Source of the DNA: Beverwykella pulmonaria
Taxonomy: Eukaryota > Ascomycota > Dothideomycetes > Pleosporales > Melanommataceae
Assembly: GCA_001599595.1 (NCBI GenBank)
Contig: BCHH01000002.1
Coordinates: 2,990,628 to 3,054,627 of the forward strand
Direction of reading: 5' to 3'
DNA length: 64,000 nt
Shown: positions 33,292-45,588 of the stretch, piece after piece
Layout of the letters: every line of letters starts with the position of its first letter
Position numbering within the stretch: the first letter of the stretch is position 1
Position numbers and translations under genes: made by a program
The notes under the pieces: generated by a model
Databases searched by the model: none
Told to the model about the DNA's origin: nothing
Seen by the model: the letters and a program-made list of their open reading frames with translations, nothing else

Positions 33292-35342
33292 TTATCCATA
33301 AGTGGTAGACAGCTTTGAAAGACTGAGATTTCTCCCGTCGCCATCATTTTCCTCATGGCTCTCGTTTGGATCATCTTGCTTGCCATTCCCTTCCTGAAGC
33401 TTCATATCTTCAGCCTCCTCTTTTCTCCACTTCATACCCTCGAGTTTTTTCCTTTCAAACTCCTTCATCCCCCCTCGCCAGAATCTTCGAATAACGCTCG
33501 TCGACAAAAACTTAGGCGGAACTTGATATCTCTTCGGCACCTTTCTATGACGTAAGGTATCTTTATCGAACTCTGGTTCATGGACCTCAATACGCTTCGG
33601 ACTCTGCATTCCCGACGTGAACGCTATAGTTGCATAATACTGGGACTGTGCGGTACTTTCACGAAGGCGCTTTAGCAAGGTTACGAGCTTAGGAAGACTT
33701 GGGGCCATTCTCCATCGCGCGACTCGCGAACGGGGTGTATCTATCTTCAAGCGACGAACTGCATGTCGGATTGTGCGCTTTTCTCCATGTGGGGTATTAT
33801 GGTCGTTACCTTTATGGTAGTCGCCATAGCAACCGTTGATGACTGTGTCAACGCGACCGAAAAACCACGCTGGTAATTTTGATACCGGTCTGTTGATTGT
33901 TCTGGGGCTCTGTAGTTCTACGAGTAGTTCTCTGGGAATCTTACGTCCAACTCTGGACACCAGGATTCCAGCGACGTATTGGGATGGGTAGGGTTCAGCA
34001 AGCTGTAGTGTTGATTTTTTAGGACTTTTGCTCGAGTCTGCTCTCCATGCATCTACCTCTACGAGGACTGCGCAGCTGAGGTTACCAAGATTGTATCGTA
34101 TCCACTGAAAGTATTTCGAATTATTGGGAACACCACTCTCCGATGTTGTGACTGCTGCTGCAAATTCCTGTGCGTAGGTCAATTCGGACCCATCCTCCCC
34201 AGGCTGCCTCTGCGGCTCAAAGATATCCAGGAAAAGTGTCTGCTCAACCAAGCGCGTGCTGAAGCTATATTGGGATGGCAGCCCATGACAAAACTCCAGA
34301 AGGGCGATTAGAACCTGCATAGTACAGACAACATCAATCTTCGAGAAGTCGAAGCCGGGTTGCATGGTTTCTATCGCCTCGAAGGAGTTCCAGAGATGGG
34401 ACCACATGGTGGTCGGTGTCCGGGTTGAGGTAAAGGTGAGGTGGCGCTTCAGCAGAAGAGGTAAATTTGGCTCTTTGTATTTCGGTGGTGCGCCTGAAGT
34501 TGATGTTAGACTCTTGCGTGAAATAAATCTGGAAAGCCTGACGTGCCTGGAATGTAAAGATTTCCACTGTTGTCACAATTGTACGAACAAATCAGCTCCG
34601 CCTCATATCTCTTGACCTTTTCATTTGAAGGCTCGAGCTCAGACTGTGTTATCGTTGCTATCATTGCAGCACAGCTTCGCTTAAAGTCAAGGCGCTCCGG
34701 AAGCGGATCTTCATAAGATCTCCACTTTACCAGAGAACCCTCCCTCGGGAGATCAGATAGGAAACCCAGCTCTTTCTTTCTTTCCTTTGATTCCAGCTTC
34801 TTAACATGCTCAAGCTTCGCTCCCAACTTCTGTTGCTGATAGCGTGGCCGTAATTCAGGCCGTAATTCAGGTGCTCTCAGCCTGTAGTCCCCCTGATCCA
34901 TACTGTCATCCTGAATGGTATGGATAGGACGACGCAGGAAGCGAATGGGTCGGATCTTAAATGGATTGGTCAGCTCATCGGTCTGGTGATCCGAGTCTTC
35001 AGCACGGCGCAGCGCTCGCTGGATCTTCTTCGGGTCGTCAAAACCAACGGTCCGAATTTTAAGCGGAGGGAATTGCTGGACTTTGATAGTTTGAGGCTGG
35101 CCTTTGTCGGTCCACAGCCTTCGAACATTGTGGGAACCTTCATCATCAGCTGGAGGAAAGAGATGGTCTTTCGAGCAGGATTCGGATGTCTGCGATCTGG
35201 AAATTCTTGGTAGCTGCGAGTGTACGCCTCTGTCACCCGTAAAATGACGGGTATTGTTTTGGATTTCCGGCTGGCCAGCACGCGCAAGCCTAATGGCGCG
35301 GAATCTCACCGAGAATCTGCAACAGGCACCATTGCTCGGCAT
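33292..35342 (-). CDS. Conserved fungal protein of unknown function, two exons (665 aa)
   Basis: Exons 35342-34547 and 34493-33292. The intron (34546-34494) has a GC donor (GCACGT), a CTAAC branch box and a CAG acceptor. It is the only splice I find that reads YIPG into APPKYKEPNLPLLL. That junction and later blocks (YFQWIRYNLGNLSCAVLVEVDAW) match a widespread Pezizomycotina family often auto-named 'geranylgeranyl pyrophosphate synthetase', although no prenyltransferase Asp-rich motif is present here. The N-terminal half is basic and Pro/Arg-rich (APELRPELRPRYQQQ) and has an Arg-rich first 25 residues. The C-terminus is a charged Lys/Glu-rich tail. The upstream frame lacks an ATG before 35342. 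Function is unknown. Confidence 0.68.
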
Positions 35343-35450
35343 CGATGGATTACGTAGTAGAGCCGGAACGGTGAGACAGAACTGGCATAAGATGCGCACT
35401 AGAATGTGGATGTTGGAGATAAAAATCGATAAGAGGCGACGTGAAATCAA

Positions 35451-36370
35451 GGGTCCAAACTCATCGGAGCACAGACCCTCACACGTGACAGCCTCGTCTT
35501 CATCATCAACATTGAGTAGTTCAGAGCTTCCATATTAATGAGCAGAAAATGCGCAGCTATCAGTGTGAGAGCTATTATATCGCTGCGTAGTTGCTCATAT
35601 ATCACGTGCAAGATTCGCTTAGCGCCACCAGAACCATCGCAATGATTCGTCACAACCCTCATACCATGCATGCGTCAAACATCCAATCTCCACCTACGCC
35701 TTCATTACAGAAGCTCAGCGGCCATTGTACGAGTCCAGTCTGCGAACTTGGCCCTAACAAGGCGACAGACAGGCGTCAAACACGATGTCTCGGTTGCGGC
35801 TTCTCTCATTGGCGGGCCGACGGTTGCCTGCGGCATGGCTGGACGGAGTCAGCGAGAGTGACTTCAAGCGAAGAGGGTTCCAGAGTTGACATCTCCACCT
35901 CCCTTCTTGCTTCCTCTCTTTCACAACATGAACACATCTTTTCTCTGGAGATGTCACCTTGAACCTTCGTTTCTTGTCGCTATCGTGGTTGGCAGCTCTA
36001 GTGAATCTGCGGTTCCTTAAGATAGCCTTGTACTTTGTATGTTGACAGTCTGGCTGTAACATACTGTTTTGGACACTGGAGTTTCTCTGGCGAGCACAAC
36101 GCGGTGAGGAAATCAAGCCGGTCTTTTACTGTATCAGAGTTCGTCTGCCAAGCATCGCATATCATTCACTCTCGGCAACACACGAAACGACGCCGGACCC
36201 ACACATATATCAAGACTCCCACTTGCCTTCAACCTTGCCAGTATCGTTCCACGACTACCATCCCCGCATACGAAGCCTCAAAGTAAGGCACGCTTACCGC
36301 CGTACTCTGATACATTTAGCCTCCACAAGCTTCCTGCATCAGCGCGCGATACAACTTCCAACAATCCGCC
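35451..36370. other. Divergent spacer
   Basis: Between the 5' ends of the 665-aa gene and the RBR gene. Two antisense short frames (about 35640-35962 plus, 35754-36116 minus) show no family. The last ~150 nt are a CT/CA-rich leader for the RBR gene. Confidence 0.4.
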
Positions 36371-38211
36371 ATGTCCAGTTTCTGCATCATCTGTGGCGAC
36401 GAAGAGACAGCCTCCCCTCTCCATCGCGCTCCATGCGGGCAGCACTACGTTTGCTCGGGCTGCTTAACCGATTTTTTTACCAATGCGATAAAGGATGAAA
36501 GTCTATATCCACCGCAATGCTGCGCAGCTCCATTTCTCCTTATGGAATATGAAGAGGATCTTCCGTGGGAGCTGAGATGGGAGTACCAGGTAAAAGAGAC
36601 TGGCGAGTACGCGGTTCAGAAGAAGTAGGTTATCTCCCCAAAGAAATCATACATCTATGTTTCTTTATATCTTTATATCTTTATTAAACATCACAGATTC
36701 CGCGTCTACTGCGCAGATCCCTGCTGCTCCACGTTTTTGCGTCCAGTCACCCACATCACCGACTCCGATCACCAAATTACCTACGCCATTTGCGAGAGCG
36801 AAGACTGTGGCAAAGTCACCTGTGTCACGTGCAAGACTGTGCTTCCTCACGGAGCCGCAGGTCATGTTTGCGAGGTCGCTGAAATAGACAAGCAATTCAA
36901 GGACACGGCGAAGAAAGAAGGATATCAGGAGTGCTATGCTTGCGGTAGCACCGTCGAGCTAATTGAAGCTTGTAACCACATTAGGTGGGCCCAGAAACTC
37001 CGAATCCCTAGCCAGCTTGTACTAACTACCACAGCTGCGAATGCGGAAATGACTTCTGTTATATTTGCGGCAAGAGCTGGTCAGGCATCCATGGATGTCC
37101 TAAATACGGCCCAGCAGAGTACGATGACGAAGGCTATAACCAAGATGGCTACCACAGGGACACTGGTCTTAACCGTGCAGGTTTGACCCGACATGAACAG
37201 GATAGGCTGGACCGCGGAGAAAATGAAGGAGATGACGAAGATGAGGACGAAGAGGACGGGCAGTTCCCGCCTTGGGTTACGCAAGAGTTTAGGGATGTGC
37301 TTGCGCAGCTTCCACCGGAGGCCCAACAGGAGGCACTCGAGGGCGAGATGATGCGCCGGATCGAGGCTGGCGAATTTCTCCCAGATGAAGACGGCAGCGA
37401 GGGCGAAGATGAGGATGAGGAAGGTGAGAATGATATTGAGGATGGAGACGGAGAAAATGATGATGAGGGCGACATTGGCGACCTCTTTCTCTTTCCAACT
37501 CCACGCGCCCAATCGCCTCAAGTCCAACATGACGACCAAGCAAATCTAGGTTTTGGTGCCCCAACACCTCAATATTACCCGGGCACCCCCGAAGTTGTTG
37601 ATACCACCCTCACCCAGGACCACACCGTCAACGAGACACCCGGCGAAGGCAACAACATCAACGCCGAGCCCTTCGATCCGCCGCTAGACAACGACGAAGC
37701 CGAATTCAACCCCCAGATTCTCAACTCAGATGAAGCTGCTACCTACGAGGCCAATCTCTCCACCTCCCAGACCTCCGCCACCCTCACCCAAGACCACACT
37801 GTCAACGAGACACCCGGCGAAGGCAACAGCATCAATGCTGAGCCCATCGATCCGTTGCTAGGCAACGATAATGCCGACTTCAACCCTCAGATTCTCAACG
37901 TAGACGAAGCTTCTACCTACGAGGCCAATCTCTCCACCTCCCAGACCTCAGCCACCGGCCACGCACTCACTTTTTCCCGCCCCGAATCCACATTTATCTC
38001 TCACAGCGCTGATTTTCTTTACAAAGAAGATGCCGAATTCTTCTCTGACCCTGGCCTTTCTACCAACTCCGCCGCCCAGTCCGGCCCGGAGTCTTCCGAC
38101 CCAGAGACTGATCCAGATATCGTGCCCATGGATATCGACGCTGGCAACGACAAACCACATATCCCTAGCACCTTAGCCCCGGCTCCGGCTGCGGCTGAGA
38201 TTGCTGAGTAG
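36371..38211 (+). CDS. RBR (RING-IBR-RING) E3 ubiquitin ligase
   Basis: 572-aa RBR-type ubiquitin ligase. Exons 36371-36624, 36697-36984 and 37035-38211. RING1 begins CIICGDEETASPLHRAPCG (C/H zinc ligands). The IBR (YCADPCCSTFL...CGKVTCVTCKTVLPHG..H) follows, then RING2 CYACGSTVELIEACNHISCECGNDFCYICG with predicted thioester Cys182 (within CNHISC). Both introns (72 and 50 nt) have good sites and split the zinc modules. The C-terminal ~390 residues are acidic and disordered, with two tandem 58-residue repeats (QDHTVNETPGEG...), followed by a Ser/Pro-rich end. Substrates are unknown. Confidence 0.88.
37606..37953 (+). repeat. In-frame tandem duplication, 2 x 174 bp (58 codons)
   Basis: Copies at 37606-37779 and 37780-37953 inside RBR exon 3, highly similar with scattered substitutions. 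Each encodes LTQDHTVNETPGEG...STSQTSAT. The period is exactly 174 nt, so the frame is kept. Confidence 0.9.
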
Positions 38212-40610
38212 CCAGCTCCCCCCAGCCAGCACTCTGAATCCGATTGGCGGGTACAGCTTGGATGAAGATCATATTAATCAAAGAAGAAGTGTTTACTGCT
38301 GTTCCGATGAAGAGACGATGGCAGACAAGGTAAGGAATCACAAGAGAAGTAATGAAATGAATGCTTTGCGATTGGCGGTTTGCGGGTCAGATGGGGGGTG
38401 GGGGAAAGAATACTTCATGGAGCCATTTTTGAACAAGAGAAAGGAGGTTAGATTGGGTAAATATAAATTTTGACATGCTCATGTTGCAGTGGAGGAAAGG
38501 TGTTGTGTGAACGAAATGATCAATCACACAGGGGTAGGAGGGCGACTCGCAGCCATGCGATGTCCGAAGCAGCAATGCACTGAAGGAGGAGGAGGTTTGC
38601 GGTTTGGCAGTAGACTGTTTGCAATTTCGTTGTATCTAGCTACCAAACCAAATGAAAGATGAAGCAGTGATGATAGACATATGAAATATTCGGGATGTGG
38701 TGTCTGATCGGTTGTTCATTCGATCGATTGATAGACGTCCATGTCGGTACGATGGATGTCGGTACAATTCATGTGTGGGTGTTGTGTTCGGGTCCCCATA
38801 TATATACCGCGTTGAGTGATGACAAAGCAAGCAGCTGACAAAGAAAACAAGACCCGTTCCCTGCACCATACATTCAAGCCTTCCACCCATGCCAGTGGTA
38901 TATTCGCGCAAAGTAGCACTTTGCTACGGCGCAATGTGTTTGGCGCATATCTGGCGGTGGAGTTTAGCGTCTTTCCTAGCTTTTTGCTACCTTTTCTAGT
39001 CTCTAACGCGGATGCGTCTGAGTTGGTGCCATTTTCTACACCTATCATAGTGGGATTAATAAGATTCAAATGTGCGAGTTCAGATTTCCATGATAGTTTC
39101 AATGTGACGGTAGTGACATGTGCAATAAACACAAATACATAAATCAGTAGGTGAGGAGCTGGGCAAATCAGAGAAGTCAACGATAATCAATTCGTAATGC
39201 ATACATCTAGCTGGCCTTTGAAAATAACTTTGTTCGTCCTGCTTGCTCATTTTCTCCTGAACTATACAGGCGAACTTACCCGTTAACAAAAGCTGTTGAA
39301 ATTAATTACGGTGTTGAATTGGATGGTTATTGGCAGCCAGCCCGAAGAATTGCGAGCACCAAGGTACGCAAAGCGGAGATAGAGTGAAAGACCATTTTTT
39401 GAGTGCTCACATTTCGATTCCTTGGCATCGCCCTACTATACTTCTAATAGTAGATTATTTTCCGTCCATGGTGGAAAAAGAGAGAATCTCATGCAGACAT
39501 TATGCCTCCCGAGGATACGGTAGCCCATAAGCCTGAAATACCTGAATGCATTAAAGCCTAGTCTAGCAGCCGGTTGAAAGATCCTCAGATATGAAGGATT
39601 CATCGATATAACAACCTGAACGCCGCGTCTCCAGCTCCTTAGGAAACCCTCTCTTCTGCACTATATTCCAATATGCGTGTCTGCCGTGTGAGAACATGTA
39701 GTTGGCGTAGTGGGATCACTCTCAGACCCCAAAGCTTGGAGCATTGTCAGGACTTGCGGAAAGCGCTTTTATCAGACACCTCCGTAGTCTAATCATGCGG
39801 CCCCATTGTGTCCCTGCTATCGCTGGTCGCCATAGCATCTTCCGAGCCCTTCGAGCTAAGTAGAAAAAACTGGTGTTTGCATGAGCATAATAACTTGCAT
39901 GTGGCTTCCTTAGCTGAATTCTCCAATCTCCGCAGATATTCCTTGTTGATGAAAACGTCGTTAAGGGCTGGAAGTCGGAGGGCGACGAACCCGAGTGACT
40001 TTTCCAAGCTGATAGAAATGACATGGGCGCTGTACTGTATGGTGAGACCCTGGTTGTGGTTCATGTTGGTGCTGGCGCAGACTGGCGAAATAATGTCGAT
40101 GGTGGCTTACAGCAAACCGAGAAGAAGGGGCAACGACGCTTTTTTCTTCACCTTGAGCGGCAGCTGCGTATGCTAGATCCCCCAGTCGGCTACAGCAGAA
40201 GGCGAAAGGGAAAGATGCGAAAAGGGGTAAGCGCGATAGTACAGGGAGGCGCGAATGCCGCGCAGGTGAACAGTAGCGGCACCCATGCGATTACACTACC
40301 CCATCTCAAGTTTATCGCCTCAGGCTATATGCGGTATAACAATGTGCACCGAGGATGTGCAACGACGAGATGTAGGCTGGAGAAAGAGACGAAATTCGAT
40401 AACTACAATCGCACACACACGCCCAAAATAAAACGCACTACAACGCCTATGTGACTAACTAGTCTAAAATTTCCATAAAATACGTTAGCTATATAAAATT
40501 TAGAACCGCAGAGATGTGTGCATCAGAGCAATTGTTCCGTCGTCCATTCGTGTGCTCCTTCCATCACAAGGAACAATTTACCCACTCATTCCAATCACTT
40601 CACGAGGCCC
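38212..40610. other. 2.4 kb convergent spacer without a supported gene
   Basis: Between the 3' ends of the RBR gene and the CYP505 gene. One minus-strand frame at 39789-40064 (VFINKEYLRRLENSAKEATC) is protein-like for ~90 codons, but has no family match I know and no clear partner exons. Otherwise AT-rich and empty. Confidence 0.4.
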
Positions 40611-43600
40611 CTACTCAAAGACATCACTCACATACCTATCCTCCTTAACCTTATCCAACCACTCCCTCGCCTCGCCCTCACTCTTCCCACTCTTCTCCCT
40701 AAAAATCTTCATACAAACCTCGGCCGTGCTCTTTGCGAGCTTGCTCGCACTCCCACAGACAAAAACTTTGGCCCCATCGTGAAACAACTTGGCCAACTCA
40801 TCGCGCTCCTCCCACATCCGATCTGGGACATACTTAGAAGAGTGCCCCTCGGGCCCAGCCTTGGAGAAGCAAGGCCGCAGACTGACGACGCCTTCGTCTT
40901 CCCACTTCTTGAGCTCGTCCTTGTAGATATAGTCCTTCTCGTGGTGGCGGCAGCCAAAGTACAGGAGCGCCGGACCAAGATCTAGTCCGCGGGCGGCTTT
41001 GATGGTGGAGCGCTCTTGGATGAAGCCGCGCATGGGCGCGAGACCGGTGCCGGCGCACACCATGATGATAGGCGTCGAGGGGTTGGTCGGGAGGCGGAAG
41101 TTGACGTTGGTAGGGCGCATGAAGCAGCGGACACGATCGCCGGGCTCTTGTCGGGCGAGATAGGTCGAAGCGACGCCTAGGAACTCACCATGTCCAGACC
41201 AGGACTTCTCATCGTGAACATCGTAGGTCACTGAAGCAATGAGCTTCTGGCCTGGAATGCCCTCAGCGGCTTTCACGAACGAGACATTCGCAAGAGGAGA
41301 AGAAGAGACGCTGTACTGGCGCGGCGTGAGCGGCTTCAGCATGTTGAGGTACGTGGCAAAGGCCAGTTGAGTGTCTGGATTATCTTCCAGAATATCAAGG
41401 ACACTGTACCGTTTCTTAAGCACCTCGTTCTTGAAAGTGTCGCCCTTGAGGAGTTCCAAGAGCTTGGAACGCTTGTTCTCTGGTGTTGCATCGGCGAGCG
41501 TCTGCAGCTGTTTCTGCGAGATGGGCGTCCCGAGCTCGACCCGGCTCATCAAGAGATCGAAGACGGAGGTCGGCCTATCAGGCGAAAGGAAAACTTTGTT
41601 TGTCCCGGATATTACGATGTCGTCGTCTGGGGCAATGTCGAAGCGTTTGAGAACGCGTCTTGTTGTGGCAATGTTGTTCAGCGGGAGGATGACCACATAG
41701 TCACCTATGCAGAGAGTCAGACCCGATTCATACACCCCAAGAACTTAAGAAAAGGGCAGATAACCTACCGGATCGGTACCCAACACCCAAAGGCAGCTCA
41801 ATTTCCATATGCTTCTTCAACAGCCCAACTTCGCTCCCACCCAGGTCTTTGTTGACCTTAACGATACCATACCCAATATCTGCTCCACCGAGATGGGTAG
41901 CAAACTTAGGCGTCGTAATTTCTGCCTTAAAGTCGCCTACAGCAACCTCAGCCGTAGTTCCGCTGGACTTTCGAAGGGCTTCCCACATGGGATCAATCCA
42001 GTTCTCCCAAGGACCAATGATGTCGTACTTGACATCCACAAAGCCAGATTCTATGAATCGCTGAGCGCCCATCTTTCCAAAAAGCTCGTCTATCAGCTTA
42101 GGGATGCGATGGAAAGTTGTCACCCAATCACTATTACCAACACCAAAGATGGCATACTTGACTCCTTCCATCATGTTCGAGGAGGCGTTGGCCTCAAGCC
42201 ACGAGACGAATTTCTTTGCGTTGTCTGCTGGCTGTCCTTCGTACGAAGGCGAGATGATGATGACCGGCTGATCCTTGGGCACGTTTTCGGTCGCCGCATC
42301 GAGGGTCCGCACCGTCGCCTTGAATCCGTACCGAGATGCGTTCGACTCCAACTCCTCGGCGTATGTCTTACAAGTGCCGGCCTGCGACCCATACAACACT
42401 GTGATTGGTTTTTTGTCGTCCTTGATTTCCGGAGCACCATTAGTGGCATTACTCTTCTCACTGTGTGCTGGGGCAGCCGTCGATCCTGTTGCACCAAGAC
42501 TGGAGAGGTCGCGACCTGGTCGCCTGCGAACCTTGATCTTGAACTGGCCGGGCTTGATAGTAAGAGATACCGCAAGACCTAAACAGCAAGAATCAGCTTG
42601 TGTCGTGTCGTTAATGGAGAGAACATACTCAGATCATAGCTAGGGTCTGCCGCTTCGACCTGAAAATTTTGGAGGATGAGCGATGTGATGATGATCATTT
42701 CCTGCTCTGCGAATCCACGCCCGATGCAAGCTCGTTCACCGTCACCAAAAGGTTTGAATGCATTGGGCGGAAGCCTCTCAAAGCCTCCGTTCAACCATCG
42801 TTCGGGTCGGAACTCATCGGCATCGTCTCCCCTAGATTACGTCAGTACAATAGTACAAAATAAAACTGTTCTGCGCTTTCGTGCGGTGTCTCAGAATTGA
42901 CGTCGGCACAACAGTGTTTTTGCAAAAATCTTGCAACAAAAGAAGGAATTCGTAGAACGACTAACCAAACTTTAGGGTCGTGATGAAAAGGTAGTAAATT
43001 AAGAAGGATTTGGTCTGTTGGCTCTACATGGTACTTCCCTCCGAGTGTGGTTGCCTTAAATGCTCTCTTGCTGTTGAGGGAGATGGGGCCTAGCACTCGA
43101 AGCGCTTCGAATATCGAGTACTTGATGTAGATGAGCTCGGAGAGGTGTTTGGCTTCCATGGGACCGTCTCCAAGAACCCGGTCCACTTCCTGTTGTGCCT
43201 TCATGTACGTCTCAGGGTTCTTCAGGAAGTGATAAAAGAGAAATCCTAGCGTGCCACTCGTCGTTTCGTGGCCAGCAACCTAGCCTCATTAGAGTGGGAA
43301 ACACAGAATGAAGGAAGGGAGAAGATACCAAGAATGTGCACATGTTATACCTCACGTTTTCGAGGGACATCTTCTGCCCTGTCTTCGGATCTACACCGTC
43401 TAGCATCGGATTCAAGAGATCGACAACACCGGGTTGCGGATGCGCCACCCTGTCGGCGATGATCTCATCACATAGAGCATGCATGGATGCAATTTTTTGC
43501 GCGGTCTCGGCAGCAGTAAAAACGCGAAGCTTGTTCTCAATCCCGAGCCTAGAGGCCCTCTTCCCGCATTCGATCAGGACCTGGGCCATCTGTGTAACGA

Positions 43601-44344
43601 AAGGATGAGGGTCGTCGGTATAGAAGTTGTTAAAACGGAAACCAAACGCGCAAAGGCCTATCGTGTCAAATGCCAACCTGTATAACCTTCATTAGCAGGT
43701 ACTCGGAGAACGGGCCTGGGTATTCTACCTCGTAAAATCGTCGCTGCAGAGAATCTCATGATCGGGTCCGAAACGATCCCAACGAAGTATCATTTGTGAG
43801 GCGATATCCATCATACTACCAAACATCTATAAACTTGTCAATAGACATAATTTTGCATTTGGAATCACCCGAGAAAACCTTTCGGATGCCTATTGGGCCA
43901 AAGACGGGCATCAACAAGCGATGAGCAATGCCCCAGTTCTGGAGCAATACAGTCAGCGAACGATTGATGTATCCCACAACGTTCGACATACAGGCTCGTC
44001 ATTATAGGCTGTGAATAAGCCATCATTCAGCAAAGCCCGCACCTCCTTCAAACTACCGTCGATGGGCTTCTCGAAGCGTTTCGGGTCGAAAGTCTCATTT
44101 ACGAGGTCATATGACGAAACCACCACTACCTTACGACCAGGCAAGTCAAGTTTAAAGATCGGGCCATATATGTCGGCGAGTCGCCACATTGAAGCAGGGG
44201 CATTGAGTGCTACTCTTATGTTAGCTTCACGTATGTCAAAATATCGAACTGCAGTGGTTGCGTACGGTCGATGTCAGGAATGTTGCCAAGAAGAAATCTG
44301 GTTGGTGGTTGAGGAATGGATACGGTCTCTTCTTGTGCAGCCAT
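40611..44344 (-). CDS. CYP505-type self-sufficient P450-reductase fusion (fatty-acid hydroxylase, P450foxy/BM3-like)
   Basis: 1074-aa fusion of a P450 and a diflavin reductase, like Fusarium P450foxy and bacterial BM3, which hydroxylate fatty acids sub-terminally using one chain. Nine exons: 44344-44266, 44209-43992, 43938-43879, 43826-43729, 43677-43329, 43279-42966, 42831-42629, 42578-41769 and 41704-40611; the sum is in frame. P450 part: helix I AGHETT at 270-275, ExxR EALR at 326-329, heme loop FGDGERACIG with Cys408. FMN flavodoxin starts ~501 (LYGSQAGTCKTYAEEL). FAD/NADPH part has RQYSVSSSP, GTGLAPMRGFIQER and VFVCGSASKLAKS. All domains are intact. One intron (43878-43827) uses a weak GTTTTC donor. 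No membrane anchor, as expected for the class. Confidence 0.93.
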
Positions 44345-45588
44345 TATGAATCGTATTGAAAACAATTGGATTATGCGGAGAAGCTGTTCAAATGGAGGTT
44401 CAGGGCAAAGTTTGACGATGGTAATCTGGTAGCTTTGGAGGAGAGGAGAGGTATATTTATATTGAGAAATGCAGTAGTTCGCAAATAACCGGTCGATACG
44501 GCTCTATCCCGAAAACAATCCGTATAGACACCATCCCAGCCCCTAGTTGCTTATCGGTCATAGAGGGTAGAGGCGCGGAAGGCCAATCATACGAACCGGT
44601 GATGGCCGACTTGCGGCACCGACTAGCCACTACGTATCCAAGTAATTTGCGAATGCAGATGCGGGGTCTAAGAGGACCATTCAGCAACGCAAGAACAGTT
44701 CAGCTAGGCAAAAGTATGCCATTACGAATTATCGGTTGATGACAAGGTTTGCTGAGTCAAATACAAGTGAGCCCTGGGCTGATTAAGGGCCGGAGCACCG
44801 GACGCCGTGTGCTTGCTGCATGTTGCATGGCTACGCTCGCGGCGATGTGGTGGGGACGTCGATGTAATGTTGCTTCTGACTTGAGCGGGTCTCAAGGATG
44901 GATCGGCGCGCCAATGGCATGGTAGAGAAGCCCGAGGCTGAGAGGCATTTGATTCTTGAAGAGGCATGATGAAATTGAGAGGACCTCGGAAGGAAACATA
45001 GATACCATAGGGGACATGAGTAAACAAGAGTTGTTGGTAGGGAGGACTCGGCAAGGCTGTGCGGCCGACGATCGGCCGTACACAGCTCGGCCGAATTTCC
45101 GTAGTTGTGGCGCGTCGCCCGAGTTTCCGGGATCGCAATGCAATGCAAATTGGGAGAAGAGAAATATTTAGAAGACATATAACCGCTTGTATAAAGGGTT
45201 GAAAGGCTTCACACAGCCGAGCATGAACTACATGAACCCTTTAGTAGGGTGTGATCCCTGCGGGTTGAGAGGTGAGGCATAAGCGGCCAAAGAATCAACC
45301 CTAACCAGTTAGGGGGCATCGAGAGCATGAAATTGGTAGAATGAGGAACGGTGTAATGAGAGATCGATGGAGGAGGACGTGAGGAAAGAAAAAAGAGAAA
45401 CGAGACACAGTTGAAATGATGAAAAGATGAAAAGGATGGAGAGGACAATTGAAGCCGATAGTTCTTGAGTATCATTGCACCTAAAGTTACGAGTTCTACT
45501 TACGATGATACAGGTAGGTTCATGCTTGGTTCACAATCAGACTTGCCACCGATGATGATGGTGAGCAAGAATGAAGACCAGACACAGT
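44345..45588. other. Spacer carrying the CYP505 promoter
   Basis: About 1.2 kb between the CYP505 start and the 3' end of the SDR gene. No coding sequence supported. A TATA-like TATATTTATA lies at about 44451-44460 on the template side. Confidence 0.4.

Noticed and set aside
35591..36116. Opposing small ORFs between the 665-aa gene and the RBR gene
   Set aside because: No family, no splice partners, antisense to each other.
38636..39289. Short frames in the RBR-CYP505 spacer
   Set aside because: AT-rich, low complexity, no motif.
43329..43878. CYP505 as a pseudogene because of interrupted frames
   Set aside because: All interruptions are explained by short introns; the nine exons sum to whole codons and every motif is intact.
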